64,000 nt of DNA from Rhizobium glycinendophyticum (GCF_006443685.1 NZ_VFYP01000008.1:25265-89264); one strand, 5' to 3'. Positions 8,564-18,130 are shown, counted from the first letter of the stretch. The notes: generated by a model from the letters alone, not told the origin. Made by a program: numbers and translations.

Positions 8564-10120
8564 TTAGAACGGCAGTGCCTTGCCCTTGCCGACGTACAGC
8601 CCAGGTGCTGCATCCGTATAAGCAATGGGCGCGTTTCCACCGGAGAAGCCATTCTTCTCCATGATGCTAATCCAAGCCTTCTGCCCGTTGTCGAGGGCTT
8701 CCTTCGCTGATATCTGCCCGGTGACTGCGCGGTTGATTTCGTTGCCCAAGGCTTGCTCCATTTCAAACATGCCTGGAATACGCGGAGCACACCAAGCGTG
8801 TTCAAGGCTGTCGGCCCAAACCTTCATCGGCTGGCTTACTGCCTGCAGTCGTTCGTTCGATAGGACGGACCGATAACCCGGAGCAACGCCATTAGCGTTG
8901 GCTTCGTTCATTGCCATGATCGACGAAGTGGTAAGGAAGGCCAGCATAAGGAATGCCCCCTCCGGGTTCTGAGAAGTGGCCGCGACGCAAGAGGTCGAAC
9001 CTGCGATATTCGGCGGAGCAAATACGCCGCCTGAAATTCGGGGTTCATAAATGGTGACGAAATCATCGACAATTTTCGACTGATCCGGGCGCATCGCTTG
9101 TGTGCCGCTGTCTTGCCAGCTTACGTTTGCCGCCAATTGTCCACCGAGCCACGCGGCGCGGTTCTCGCCCCATCCTGCGCCCGACACACCTTCAATCGCG
9201 TTCTTCTGCAGCGCGAGAATGATGTCCATCGCCTTCATGCCCGCATCACTGGTCAGTTGCGGGTTCCATTCGCTGTCGAACAAGTTAAGGCCGGCTTGCG
9301 CTGCGATGTGCTCCCAAGTGTACGTAGCCCAGAAGCCGCGAGCTGCCATTAGGCCAACACCTGCAACGCCACCGCCGAGCTTATTAGCCTCAGCGGTGAT
9401 GCGGATCAGCTCATCATAGGTCGGCACAGATTGCGCTCGATCGATTGGCCCGCCCAAGATTTTCTCCATGCTCGACTTTCGGAGATGGACCATCTGGATG
9501 TCGCAGTCGAACGGAATGCCGACAAGTTTTCCACCGACATAGCCATAGTTGAGGCGGTACGTGTCATAGAAGTCGTCAAGCGGAAGCTTCCATTTCTCCG
9601 CGTACTCGGAAAGGTCTGCGAGGAAGCCGGGCGCAGCAAAGTCACCAAGCCACGGAGAGAAGAACTGCAGAGCGTCGAAAGATGCGTTACCAGAAATGAA
9701 TTCTGAAACCGCCTTGTCATAGAAGCTGTCGTCGGGAATCGGAACAAGTTCAACTTTAATGCCCGACAATTGCTCGAATGGCTTCAGCCCTTCAGCGGCA
9801 GACTCCTGGTCTGCCGCACCAACCGCGAACCGAACTACCTTGCCAGCTTGTTCAGAGCGAACTTTTTCCCAATCGACCGTCCGTATCCAATCCTTCGCGG
9901 GATCCCACAGCGGATCATCGCTCATGCTGTAGAGCTTACGATAGTCTTCGCGAACGTAGTCTTTGACGGAGATCTTATCCAAAACGGACTGGATATCCGG
10001 CAGAGCCGACTGAGCAAATGCTGGTAGCCGAAGTGCGGTAGCGGCGCCCGCGACCAGGCCGACTGACGCGGTATGCCTCAGAAAGCCGCGACGTGACACG
10101 CTCGAATCTAAGATTTTCAT
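8564..10120 (-). CDS. Extracellular sugar-binding protein of the CUT1 ABC transporter
   Basis: A 518-residue periplasmic solute-binding protein of the bacterial family 1 type. I start it at ATG 10120, which has a strong GGAGGAG ribosome site and directly gives an N-terminal Tat-type signal (SRRGFLRH at residues 9-16, a hydrophobic stretch, then an AFAQ cleavage site). An upstream frame adds residues with no signal character. The C-terminal half has the usual two-lobe binding-protein features (YTWEHIAAQAGL, NIAGSTSCVAA). It is the first gene of the minus-strand operon and faces the SorC-type regulator across a divergent promoter region. Confidence 0.93.
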   Translation of the reverse strand: MKILDSSVSRRGFLRHTASVGLVAGAATALRLPAFAQSALPDIQSVLDKISVKDYVREDYRKLYSMSDDPLWDPAKDWIRTVDWEKVRSEQAGKVVRFAVGAADQESAAEGLKPFEQLSGIKVELVPIPDDSFYDKAVSEFISGNASFDALQFFSPWLGDFAAPGFLADLSEYAEKWKLPLDDFYDTYRLNYGYVGGKLVGIPFDCDIQMVHLRKSSMEKILGGPIDRAQSVPTYDELIRITAEANKLGGGVAGVGLMAARGFWATYTWEHIAAQAGLNLFDSEWNPQLTSDAGMKAMDIILALQKNAIEGVSGAGWGENRAAWLGGQLAANVSWQDSGTQAMRPDQSKIVDDFVTIYEPRISGGVFAPPNIAGSTSCVAATSQNPEGAFLMLAFLTTSSIMAMNEANANGVAPGYRSVLSNERLQAVSQPMKVWADSLEHAWCAPRIPGMFEMEQALGNEINRAVTGQISAKEALDNGQKAWISIMEKNGFSGGNAPIAYTDAAPGLYVGKGKALPF

Positions 10121-10511
10121 GATGTACTCCTCCCAACCCGAATAAATCAGTTGAATGCCAATGGAGGCAAGACTGTTTAGTGCGGCCTCCACTCCGCACT
10201 GCATCCTGGCAATTGCTCCAAACAAGCAGAACAATTGCTATCGAAAAATATCATGTGTTCACATTCGCGATCTGTCAACTGCTTTATTGCGCGCTCTGGC
10301 CCCGTGGTCAGAACATGAGAATTCATTTCAGATTAATTGTGCGCCGCAACGATTACCTCGCGACCGTTGCGGCCTCGTCCACTGACAGCCTATGCACCTC
10401 AGGCTGAATCTAGTACATCAGTAGAGGCCGTGTCATGAAGTGCAGTGGCCCGGTGAGCATTCTTGATTGTCTAACGCGCTGCCTAAATGACCAACGAAAC
10501 AAGGAGACTAT
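10121..10511. promoter_or_regulatory. Divergent promoter region of the sugar-uptake operon and the SorC regulator
   Basis: This 391-base gap contains no gene and must hold both outward promoters. Two copies of CAATTGCT, each inside a short palindrome, occur at about 10210-10217 and 10232-10239, 22 bp apart (two helical turns). That is the arrangement expected for a multimeric regulator, close upstream of the binding-protein gene. AAGGAG a few bases before 10512 is the ribosome site of the regulator. Assigning the repeats to the SorC protein is inference. Confidence 0.4.
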
Positions 10512-11486
10512 ATGCAGGTGAATCCCTCGGCCGTGGTGGTTCAGAGCGAGGCTGAGAGGCTACGGGCGCGCGTAGCCTGGCTTTATCACATCGAAAACTA
10601 CACACAGAACGACATTGCGTCCCAGCTCGGCATCAATCGGGTCATGGTTGTGAGGCTCCTGGCAGAGGCGCGCCGCCGCAATGAGGTTAGAGTGACGATC
10701 TCTTCTACTCTGTCAGAAATGACGGCGTTAGAGCGGCAGCTCGAAACCCACTACGGTATTGGCAAAGTAATAGTGGCGCCTTTCGCAGATGCTGATGGAG
10801 ATCCGACCAAAGTCATTGCCGCTGCTGCCGGGGCTCTGATATCGTCTCTCATGCATTCAGGGATGGTCGTTGGCGTGGGATGGGGGAGGACCCTCTACAA
10901 TACGCTGCCGTTCATTGCAGGGGCAGCGCTCGACGACTTCAGGGTCGTTTCCTTGCTTGGTGGCATTTCGGCCGCACGCCGTTTCAACCCTGCCGAATTT
11001 GCATGGCAGTTTGCTGAGCTATTCAAGGGCGAAGGTTTCCTTGTTACTGCGCCAGCAGTAGTGGACAGCCCCGAAACCAAGCACGCATTACTGGAGCGGT
11101 GCGGGTTGGCTGCGATATTCGAGATGGCTGACAAGCTTGATGTAGCTTTGTTGTCGGTTGGTGGGATATCCGCACTCACAACGAGCTATCGAACAGGATA
11201 TCTGTCCGAGGCGGACAGGCGATCTCTCATGGATGCCGGTGCCGTGGGTGACATTCTATACAATTTTATCGATAAAGAAGGCCGGCTAGTCGATCACGAG
11301 GTCAATGCAAGGGTTATCTCTGTAAGCTTAGAGCGACTTCGTCGGACCCCGGAGCGGGTTTTGATTTCGGGAGGGCCTGAGAAACTGCATGCCCTCCGGG
11401 CATCAATTTCCACAATCAAACCGACCATTTTCGTCACTGATGAGCAAACTGCGGGGGCGTTGCTGCAGCTTCGTCCAGTTGACTAG
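10512..11486 (+). CDS. SorC/DeoR-type sugar-binding transcriptional regulator
   Basis: A 324-residue regulator of the SorC family, to which the erythritol regulator EryD belongs. Residues about 15-60 carry a helix-turn-helix (YTQNDIASQLGINRVMVVRL). The rest is the sugar-phosphate-sensing domain with typical strings GVGWGRTLYNT, VVSLLGG and GDILYNFIDKEG. It lies between the divergent transport/kinase operon and the DRL-PDH-like operon, so it probably controls both in response to a phosphorylated pathway intermediate. The family call is firm, the effector is inferred. Confidence 0.9.
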   Translation: MQVNPSAVVVQSEAERLRARVAWLYHIENYTQNDIASQLGINRVMVVRLLAEARRRNEVRVTISSTLSEMTALERQLETHYGIGKVIVAPFADADGDPTKVIAAAAGALISSLMHSGMVVGVGWGRTLYNTLPFIAGAALDDFRVVSLLGGISAARRFNPAEFAWQFAELFKGEGFLVTAPAVVDSPETKHALLERCGLAAIFEMADKLDVALLSVGGISALTTSYRTGYLSEADRRSLMDAGAVGDILYNFIDKEGRLVDHEVNARVISVSLERLRRTPERVLISGGPEKLHALRASISTIKPTIFVTDEQTAGALLQLRPVD

Positions 11487-11934
11487 CGAGCTCTCAGATC
11501 TGCTGCCGCAACTTCGGCTAGGATCATCGGAGGCCTCTTCCAACCGGGGTGTCAGTCGAATTAGTTCGCCAAACGCAGCTTCCTTCGAGAAGGCGCTGGC
11601 GCTGGCATGCGCATCGCACGGCCTAGATAACCCTTAGGCTGCGCCCTGACGCTGTCCTATCTCGTGCCAGGGTGAGGTTCCGCTGGTCGGTCGCCCCCAC
11701 CTCCCTAAGTCTGGGGCAGGTTTTCCTTCCCCCACGCATATGAGGAGCTTGCCCCCGGTGTGCCGCACCATCAGAATCGACGTAGCTAAATGCGCTTATC
11801 GAGGTGCGATAAGTTCAAAGTGGCAAGTGATCTCGGGCTCATCAGGCATTAAACTCGCTTGTGGGCGAACAAGTATCTTGACGAAATAACAAATGTACAA
11901 TACCTGTCTTTCCGGATTGATCTGGGAGGAAAGA
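11487..11934 (+). promoter_or_regulatory. Leader region before the DRL/dehydrogenase operon
   Basis: About 450 bases separate the regulator from the next gene. A short frame in this region has no coding character. Near its end are an operator-like inverted repeat (11795-11813) and TTGACG at 11878-11883 with a weak -10 (TACCTG) 17 bases further on. The strong GGGAGGAAAGA ribosome site just before 11935 decides the start of the next gene. I see no RNA gene. Confidence 0.4.
11795..11813. promoter_or_regulatory. Perfect 7-5-7 inverted repeat, candidate operator
   Basis: CTTATCG and CGATAAG flank a 5-base spacer (aggtg). The repeat lies about 65-80 bases upstream of a possible -35 element and 120 bases before the DRL-like gene. 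Its symmetry and place fit a binding site for the neighbouring SorC-family regulator, but no second copy was seen near the divergent transport operon. Confidence 0.4.
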
Positions 11935-13260
11935 ATGCCCACAAACGTTGCACCCACTGGGCTTGCACGCGACCTTGCTCGCCTTGAGGCGGAAGGTAAG
12001 CCTATTCGCATAGGTCTCGTCGGGAGCGGAGAGATGGGTACGGATATCGTGACCCGCGTCGCTCATATGCCCGGCATCGAGATCGGAGCAATCTGTGACT
12101 TGAATGTGTCCAGGGCGCGTGAGGCAGTGGCTATCGCGTATCAGGAAGAGGGCCATCACCGGGATGCTGTGAGCCAGGACCAGCTGAATGCAGCAATCGA
12201 AAGTGGCAAGATCGCCATCACACCAGATTCTGCAAGTCTCTTGAATAGTGGTCTGATTGACGTTGTCATTGACGCCACTGGCGTTCCGGCTGTCGGTGCA
12301 GAGATTGGGCTTGCTGCCATGGAGCATGGCAAGCACCTGGTGATGATGAACGTGGAAGCCGATGTTACTATCGGCGCCTACCTCAAGAGTGAGGCCGAGC
12401 GGCTTGGCGTGACCTACTCACTCGGCGCCGGCGATGAGCCTTCGTCTTGCATTGAACTCATAGAGTTCGTTTCTGCTATGGGCCACCCGATTGTGGCGGC
12501 TGGCAAGGGGAAAAACAATCCTTTGAACGTCGACGCCGTTCCTGACGAGTATGCTGAAGAGGCTGCGCGTCGCCACATGAACGTCCGAATGCTGGTCGAG
12601 TTCGTAGACGGCTCTAAGACGATGGTAGAAATGGCCGCGATTGCCAACGCTACAGGCTTGGTGCCTGACAAGCCGGGGATGCACGGTCCAGCAGCCACCC
12701 TCGATCAGCTCTCAAGCGTGCTGATCCCCCAGAAGGACGGAGGCGTCCTAAGCAAGTCCGGCGTCGTAGACTATTCGATCGGCAAGGGTGTCGCGCCAGG
12801 GGTTTTTGTCGTTGCGGACATGTCTCACCCTCGCATCTCGGAGCGCATGGAAGACCTCAAGATGGGGAAGGGGCCTTACTTCACATTTCATCGCCCTTAT
12901 CACCTGACCTCATTGGAGGTGCCGCTCACCTGCGCTCGTGTGGTCCTATACGGCAAACCGGATATGGTCCCGCTGTCGAAACCCGTGGCAGAAGTCTGCG
13001 CAATCGCGAAGAAAGATCTGGACCCTGGCGAGAATTTGGATGCGATCGGCGAGTACTGCTATCGCGCGTGGATTATGACGGCATCTGAAGCCAGAGGCGC
13101 ATCCGCTATTCCATGCGGAATGCTGCAAGGCGGCAAGGTGACAGCCCCGATCAAGAAAGGTGAATTGATCACCTATAGCAACGCTGCTGTCGCTCCAGGG
13201 TCTAAGCTTGCCGTCTTGCGTTCCCGCCAAGACGCACTCGTTTACGGCAAGGAGGCTTAA
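11935..13260 (+). CDS. DRL-like NAD(P)-dependent oxidoreductase with SAF domain (DXP reductoisomerase-like family)
   Basis: A 441-residue protein. The N-terminal Rossmann domain has the dinucleotide loop GLVGSGEMGTDI near residue 27, a homoserine-dehydrogenase-like middle (LVMMNVEADVTIGAYLKSEA and SLGAGDEPSSC) and a C-terminal SAF domain (KDLDPGENLDAIGEYCY to KKGELITY). From memory it is close along its whole length to the Brucella DRL enzyme, which converts 1-deoxy-D-xylulose 5-phosphate to methylerythritol 4-phosphate. Many paralogues of DRL have no proven function. ATG 11935 is chosen for its strong ribosome site; an upstream in-frame ATG lies in the promoter region. The next gene begins immediately after the stop. 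Sharing an operon with a TPP-dependent dehydrogenase complex suggests a catabolic rather than isoprenoid role. Confidence 0.85.
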   Translation: MPTNVAPTGLARDLARLEAEGKPIRIGLVGSGEMGTDIVTRVAHMPGIEIGAICDLNVSRAREAVAIAYQEEGHHRDAVSQDQLNAAIESGKIAITPDSASLLNSGLIDVVIDATGVPAVGAEIGLAAMEHGKHLVMMNVEADVTIGAYLKSEAERLGVTYSLGAGDEPSSCIELIEFVSAMGHPIVAAGKGKNNPLNVDAVPDEYAEEAARRHMNVRMLVEFVDGSKTMVEMAAIANATGLVPDKPGMHGPAATLDQLSSVLIPQKDGGVLSKSGVVDYSIGKGVAPGVFVVADMSHPRISERMEDLKMGKGPYFTFHRPYHLTSLEVPLTCARVVLYGKPDMVPLSKPVAEVCAIAKKDLDPGENLDAIGEYCYRAWIMTASEARGASAIPCGMLQGGKVTAPIKKGELITYSNAAVAPGSKLAVLRSRQDALVYGKEA

Positions 13261-14292
13261 ATGGCGAATTCGGTGAGAGTGATGAAGGGCGATGAAGCAA
13301 GCAACCTGCCATTCATCTACAAGACCTACAGCCGAGAGCAACTCTTGGATGCTCTTCGCAAAATGCACCTCATTCGCCAATTCGAAGAGGGGGCGGAAGA
13401 TAGCTACACCCGTGGATTAATTCACGGAACAATGCATCTTTCCATTGGGCAGGAAGCAAGCGCCATGGGTGTTTGCCTGCCCCTCACTCAGCAAGATCAA
13501 ATCACTTCCACGCATCGGGGGCATGGGCACTGCATCGCCAAGGGCGCCGACGTTAAGAGAATGTTCGCGGAGTTTTTCGGCAAAACCACAGGCTACTGCG
13601 CAGGACGCGGAGGGTCTATGCACATTGCCGACGTAACAACAGGCAACCTGGGGGCAAACGGCATCGTGGGAGGGGGCTTGCCAATCGCGGTTGGTGCCGC
13701 ACTCACTTCTAAGCGCTTGAAGACCGGAAAGGTTGTTGTGTCGTTCTTCGGAGATGGTGCGAACAACGAAGGGGCATTCCACGAATCTCTCAACATGGCT
13801 GCGATTTGGAAGTTGCCGGTGATCTTTGTCTGTGAAAACAACGGGTATGGGATGTCCACATCAACGGCAAGATCTACGGCCGTTCCCAACATTGCGGACA
13901 GAGCGGCCGCGTACGGCATTCCGGGTGTCATTGTGGATGGCAATGTACTTTCCGAAGTCGCAGAGGCCACGCATAACGCCGTCGAGCGGGCGCGAAGTGG
14001 CGATGGACCGTCGTTGATTGAGTGCAAGACATATCGTTATCGCGGCCACTCAAAGAGTGATCGGAATAGATACCGAACGAAGGATGAAATCGACGATTGG
14101 ATGAGCAATCGTGATCCCATCCTCAGATTCGAAGCACAGCTTCGCGAATTTGGCATTGCTGCTGACGCTGAGCTTGAAGCCATTCGGCAATCGGTGCGCG
14201 ACGAAATTGCCACAGGGATCGAGTACGCCAAAACGAGCCCCGCACCAAGTGTGAGCGAACTGGCTCAGAACGTGTATACGGAGCATGCATGA
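13261..14292 (+). CDS. TPP-dependent dehydrogenase E1 component, alpha subunit (acetoin/pyruvate dehydrogenase type)
   Basis: A 343-residue E1 alpha subunit. The TPP/magnesium motif runs from [17 protein letters not shown] to CENNGYG, HRGHGH lies in the active-site entrance, and the phosphorylation-loop equivalent is [15 protein letters not shown]. It pairs with the E1 beta gene that overlaps its stop by 4 bases, and it follows the DRL-like gene with no gap. The family covers pyruvate, acetoin and branched-chain dehydrogenases. The context (no housekeeping pdh genes, sugar importer, kinase, aldolase) favours a dedicated catabolic substrate such as a methyl ketone or ketol phosphate. Confidence 0.92.
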   Translation: MANSVRVMKGDEASNLPFIYKTYSREQLLDALRKMHLIRQFEEGAEDSYTRGLIHGTMHLSIGQEASAMGVCLPLTQQDQITSTHRGHGHCIAKGADVKRMFAEFFGKTTGYCAGRGGSMHIADVTTGNLGANGIVGGGLPIAVGAALTSKRLKTGKVVVSFFGDGANNEGAFHESLNMAAIWKLPVIFVCENNGYGMSTSTARSTAVPNIADRAAAYGIPGVIVDGNVLSEVAEATHNAVERARSGDGPSLIECKTYRYRGHSKSDRNRYRTKDEIDDWMSNRDPILRFEAQLREFGIAADAELEAIRQSVRDEIATGIEYAKTSPAPSVSELAQNVYTEHA

Positions 14293-15290
14293 TGGAGACC
14301 GCTGTTCGAGAACTTAGCTATTCGCAGGCAATTCAGGAAGCGATGGCAATCGCTATGGACAGTGACGAACGCGTCATTCTCATGGGCGAAGACATTGGTG
14401 TCTACGGCGGAGCGTTCCAGGTTACTGGTGATCTTATCGACCGATATGGCCCAGACAGAGTGATGGATACACCAATTTCGGAGTTGGGGGGGGCAGGCGT
14501 CGCCGTTGGCGCAGCGATGACAGGACTGAGACCGATTTTCGAATTCCAGTTCTCGGACTTCGCCACTCTCGCGATGGAGCAGATCGTCAATCAGGCAGCG
14601 AAAATGCGCTACATGCTTGGAGGGGAGGTTTCAGTTCCGGTCGTCATGCGTTTTCCTGCAGGTTCCGGCACTGGTGCCGCGGCACAGCACAGCCAAAGCC
14701 TAGAGGCATGGTTGGCACATGTACCTGGTCTGAAGGTCATTCAGCCGGCGACGCCGCATGACGTCAAGGGTATGCTTCTCGCTGCTGTTCAGGATCCCGA
14801 TCCTGTAATGATCTTCGAGCATAAGTTGCTTTACAAGATGAAGGGGCCGGTGCCTGAGGGGCACTATGTCGTTCCCCTGGACAAAGCTGTAATCCGCCGC
14901 GAGGGTACCGATCTGACCATCGTCGCCACATCAATTATGGTACACAAGGCTTTGGAAGCGGCTGAGAAGCTTGCGATGGAGGGTGTACAGGTCGAGGTCA
15001 TCGATCTGCGATCGGTGAGGCCCATCGACACTGCAACCCTGATCGCGAGTGTGAAGAAGACGAACCGGCTGCTGTGCGTCTATGAGGGTGTGAAAACACT
15101 TGGCATTGGAGCTGAGATTAGCGCCATCATTGCAGAAAGTGAGGCCTTCGACTATCTCGATGCGCCCATCGTTCGGTTGGGAGGCTCCGAAACTCCGATC
15201 CCATACAATCCTGAACTTGAAAAAGCCGCCGTGCCACAGGTTGCAGACATTTTCGCCGCCGCAAGGGATATGGTGCGAGGAGCGGTTTAA
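14289..15290 (+). CDS. TPP-dependent dehydrogenase E1 component, beta subunit
   Basis: A 333-residue transketolase-like beta subunit. Visible family motifs are [52 protein letters not shown] and the C-terminal [11 protein letters not shown]. The start ATG overlaps the E1 alpha stop (ATGA), and the E2 start follows its stop by one base, so the three are translated as a unit. Together with E1 alpha it forms the heterotetramer that decarboxylates or cleaves the substrate and reductively acylates the lipoyl domain of E2. Confidence 0.93.
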   Translation: MMETAVRELSYSQAIQEAMAIAMDSDERVILMGEDIGVYGGAFQVTGDLIDRYGPDRVMDTPISELGGAGVAVGAAMTGLRPIFEFQFSDFATLAMEQIVNQAAKMRYMLGGEVSVPVVMRFPAGSGTGAAAQHSQSLEAWLAHVPGLKVIQPATPHDVKGMLLAAVQDPDPVMIFEHKLLYKMKGPVPEGHYVVPLDKAVIRREGTDLTIVATSIMVHKALEAAEKLAMEGVQVEVIDLRSVRPIDTATLIASVKKTNRLLCVYEGVKTLGIGAEISAIIAESEAFDYLDAPIVRLGGSETPIPYNPELEKAAVPQVADIFAAARDMVRGAV

Positions 15291-15291
15291 G

Positions 15292-16566
15292 ATGGCGACG
15301 GAAATCATTCTGCCCAAGGTTGACATGGACATGGCAACCGGAAAAATCTCAAAGTGGTTCTTCTCGGACGGAGACCGTGTCAAGAAGGGTGACGTACTCT
15401 TTGAGATCGAAACTGACAAGGCCGCCATGGAGATCGACTCTCCCGCAACTGGCATACTCCGAAATGTGGTCGGACAGGAGGGGCTTGATATTCCAGTAGG
15501 ATCGGCCGTTGCGTGGGTCTATGAGGAAGGCGAGGCATATTTTCAGGGCACGGGAAACGCGCCAGATACGAATGACGCAGCGCAAAACACTGTCGAATTG
15601 ATCGAGCGGGCTTCGGTACCTCCCGTCGAAGCCGGAGTTCATAGAAGCATCCAAACCAAAGTGCCAGCGACCCCTTTGGCCAAGCGACTAGCGCGTGAGA
15701 GGGGCATCGATCTGGCTATGGTGGCGGGGTCTGGACCGCGCGGCAGGGTGGTAAGTGCTGATTTGGCCAGTGTATCGCTGGAGGAGCGCCAACCGCCCGC
15801 AAGTGAAACCACTGTTGCTCGACCAGATGTCGCAGGCGGAGTGTCGAAGCATTTTGCAGACGGCTCTTTCGATCTTCAACCTCATACCTCAATGAGGAAG
15901 ACTATCGCCAGAAGGCTTGCTGAGTCGAAGGCGACCGTTCCGCACTTCTATCTATCCGCTGATTGCAAGCTAGACGCGTTGCTTAAGCTCCGTACCGAGC
16001 TGAACGCTTCATCCCCGGTTGTTGATGGAGTACCGTCGTTCAAGCTGTCCGTGAATGATATGGTGATTAAAGCCTATGCTCTGGCTTTGCGCTCGACGCC
16101 GGATGCCAATGTCTCGTGGACGGAAGACAATCTCGTACTTCACCGCAGTGTTGATGTCGGTGTCGCCGTGTCGGTCCCCAATGGCTTGATAACCCCCATA
16201 GTGCGAAATGCAGACGCGAAGACACTGTCTACCATCTCTGGCGAGATGAGGGATCTCGCAACTCGTGCTCGTGCCGGGAAGCTAAAGACTACCGAATATC
16301 AAGGTGGTACCGGTGCGATTTCAAACTTGGGCATGTATGGTGTTGATCGCTTCGCGGCTATCATCAATCCTCCCCATTCGACTATCCTTGCGGTCGGCGC
16401 GGGTGATCGTCGTCCTGTCGTTAACGCTGATGGCGATCTTGCGGTTGCGTCTGTTATGACGGTCACTTTGTCAACGGACCATCGAGCCGTGGATGGTGCC
16501 CTCGGCGCAGAGTTACTCGCTAAGTTCCGGACATACATCGAAAACCCTTTGAGTATGCTCGCTTAA
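15292..16566 (+). CDS. Dihydrolipoamide acyltransferase (E2 component)
   Basis: A 424-residue E2. One N-terminal lipoyl domain occupies residues 1-80 with the lipoyl lysine K43 in ETDKAAME. A linker and a peripheral-subunit-binding domain follow (TPLAKRLARERGIDL to GPRGRVVSADL). The C-terminal catalytic domain carries the STDHRAVDGALGAE active-site motif. ATG 15292, one base after the E1 beta stop, gives the canonical lipoyl start. It transfers the acyl group to CoA. A perfect terminator-like hairpin follows the stop, before the E3 gene. Confidence 0.93.
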   Translation: MATEIILPKVDMDMATGKISKWFFSDGDRVKKGDVLFEIETDKAAMEIDSPATGILRNVVGQEGLDIPVGSAVAWVYEEGEAYFQGTGNAPDTNDAAQNTVELIERASVPPVEAGVHRSIQTKVPATPLAKRLARERGIDLAMVAGSGPRGRVVSADLASVSLEERQPPASETTVARPDVAGGVSKHFADGSFDLQPHTSMRKTIARRLAESKATVPHFYLSADCKLDALLKLRTELNASSPVVDGVPSFKLSVNDMVIKAYALALRSTPDANVSWTEDNLVLHRSVDVGVAVSVPNGLITPIVRNADAKTLSTISGEMRDLATRARAGKLKTTEYQGGTGAISNLGMYGVDRFAAIINPPHSTILAVGAGDRRPVVNADGDLAVASVMTVTLSTDHRAVDGALGAELLAKFRTYIENPLSMLA

Positions 16567-16579
16567 GTTCCTCCCTGAC

Positions 16580-16627
16580 TGGGGGATCTGCGTCAGAGAA
16601 GTCTGAGGTTAGATCCCCCATTTTTCC
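16580..16627 (+). terminator. Intrinsic-terminator-like hairpin between E2 and E3 genes
   Basis: TGGGGGATCT (16580-16589) and AGATCCCCCA (16611-16620) form a perfect 10-bp stem, and a second perfect stem (TCAGA/TCTGA) lies inside the 21-base loop. A run of five T follows directly. The E3 ribosome site AAGGA lies just beyond. It should end or attenuate the DRL-E1-E2 transcript, so E3 may be expressed at a lower level or from its own signal. Confidence 0.7.
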
Positions 16628-16639
16628 AAGGAAATTCCG

Positions 16640-18079
16640 TTGTCTTACGACGTCATCATTATCGGCTCCGGCCCCGGCGGTTACGTCACCGCCATCCGTG
16701 CGGCCCAGCTCGGCCTGAAGACTGCGATCGTCGAGCGCGAGCATCTGGGCGGCATCTGCCTCAACTGGGGCTGCATCCCGACCAAGGCCCTGCTGCGCTC
16801 GGCCGAGATCCTCGATCACGCCAATCATGCAAAATCCTACGGTCTGACGCTGAACGGCACGATGACCGCCGACGTCAAGGACGTGGTCGCCCGGTCGCGC
16901 GGCGTCTCGGCCCGCCTCAACGGAGGCGTCGCCTTCCTGATGAAGAAGAACAAGATCGACGTCATCTGGGGCGAAGCCAAGCTGACCAAGCCCGGTGAAG
17001 TCGTCGTCGGCAAGATGTCGAAGCCCGTCGTCGAGCCGCAGAACCCGGTTCCGAAGGGCGTGCTGGGCGAGGGCACCTACACCGCCAAGCACATTATCGT
17101 GGCTACCGGCGCGCGTCCGCGCGCACTTCCGGGCATCGAGCCAGATGGCAAGCTGATCTGGACCTATTTCGAGGCGATGAAGCCGGACTTCATGCCGAAG
17201 TCGCTGGTCGTCATGGGCTCGGGCGCGATCGGCATCGAATTCGCCTCCTTCTACCGCTCTATGGGCGTGGATGTGACCGTCGTCGAACTGATGCCGAACA
17301 TCATGCCGGTCGAAGATGTCGAGATCTCCACCTTCGCCCGCAAGCAGCTGGAAAAGCGCGGCCTGAAGATCATCACTGAGGCCAAGGTCTCGAAGGTCGA
17401 GAAGGGTGCCAACTCCATCACCGCCCATGTCGAAACGAAGGATGGCAAGGTCCAGACGATCACCGCTGATCGCCTGATCTCCGCCGTCGGCGTCCAGGGC
17501 AATATCGAGAACCTCGGCCTCGAAACCCTTGGCGTGAAGACCGATCGCGGCTGCATCGTCATCGACGGCTATGGCAAGACCAATGTGCCGGGCCTCTATG
17601 CGATCGGCGACGTCGCCGGCCCGCCTATGCTCGCTCACAAGGCCGAGCATGAAGGCGTCATCTGCATCGAGAAGATCGCCGGCGTTCCGGGTGTCCACCC
17701 GATGGACAAGGCGAAGATCCCGGGCTGCACCTATTGCAACCCGCAGGTCGCCTCTGTCGGTCTGACGGAAGCCAAGGCAAAGGCCGAGGGCCGTGATATC
17801 CGCGTCGGCCGCTATTCCTTTGCGGCCAACGGCAAGGCCATCGCGCTCGGCGAAGACCAGGGCATGATCAAGACCATCTTCGACAAGAAGACCGGTGAAC
17901 TCCTCGGCGCCCACATGGTCGGTGCGGAAGTGACCGAACTCATCCAGGGTTTCGTTGTCGCCATGAACCTAGAGACGACGGAAGAAGAGCTGATGCACAC
18001 GATCTTCCCGCATCCGACGCTGTCGGAAATGATGAAGGAAAGCGTGCTCGACGCTTACGGCCGGGTGCTCAACGCCTAA
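16640..18079 (+). CDS. lpdA: Dihydrolipoyl dehydrogenase (E3)
   Basis: A 479-residue flavoprotein disulfide reductase. The FAD loop GSGPGGYVTAIRAAQLG is at residues 8-24, the redox-active disulfide lies in GGICLNWGCIPTKAL, the NAD domain has VVMGSGAIGIEFASF, and the C-terminal active-site His-Glu dyad lies in HTIFPHPTLSE. The start is a TTG after AAGGA. It reoxidises E2 lipoamide with NAD. Codon use is visibly different from the neighbours: it is strongly biased to C or G in third positions, like a highly expressed housekeeping gene, whereas E1/E2 and the aldolase are mixed. This suggests a recently duplicated or recruited copy of a chromosomal lpdA. Confidence 0.95.
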   Translation: MSYDVIIIGSGPGGYVTAIRAAQLGLKTAIVEREHLGGICLNWGCIPTKALLRSAEILDHANHAKSYGLTLNGTMTADVKDVVARSRGVSARLNGGVAFLMKKNKIDVIWGEAKLTKPGEVVVGKMSKPVVEPQNPVPKGVLGEGTYTAKHIIVATGARPRALPGIEPDGKLIWTYFEAMKPDFMPKSLVVMGSGAIGIEFASFYRSMGVDVTVVELMPNIMPVEDVEISTFARKQLEKRGLKIITEAKVSKVEKGANSITAHVETKDGKVQTITADRLISAVGVQGNIENLGLETLGVKTDRGCIVIDGYGKTNVPGLYAIGDVAGPPMLAHKAEHEGVICIEKIAGVPGVHPMDKAKIPGCTYCNPQVASVGLTEAKAKAEGRDIRVGRYSFAANGKAIALGEDQGMIKTIFDKKTGELLGAHMVGAEVTELIQGFVVAMNLETTEEELMHTIFPHPTLSEMMKESVLDAYGRVLNA

Positions 18080-18130
18080 AGTCTCCAAAACCTGTTGGCG
18101 AGTGCTCACACAAATTGGGGAAAGAGCGAG

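Noticed and set aside
11389..11637. Short open frame after the SorC regulator
   Set aside because: Overlaps the end of the regulator gene, has no ribosome site and no protein-like pattern.
16520..17914. A 464-codon open frame on the minus strand
   Set aside because: It lies fully antisense to lpdA and results from that gene's strong GC bias at third positions; its aspartate/glycine-rich translation matches no protein pattern.
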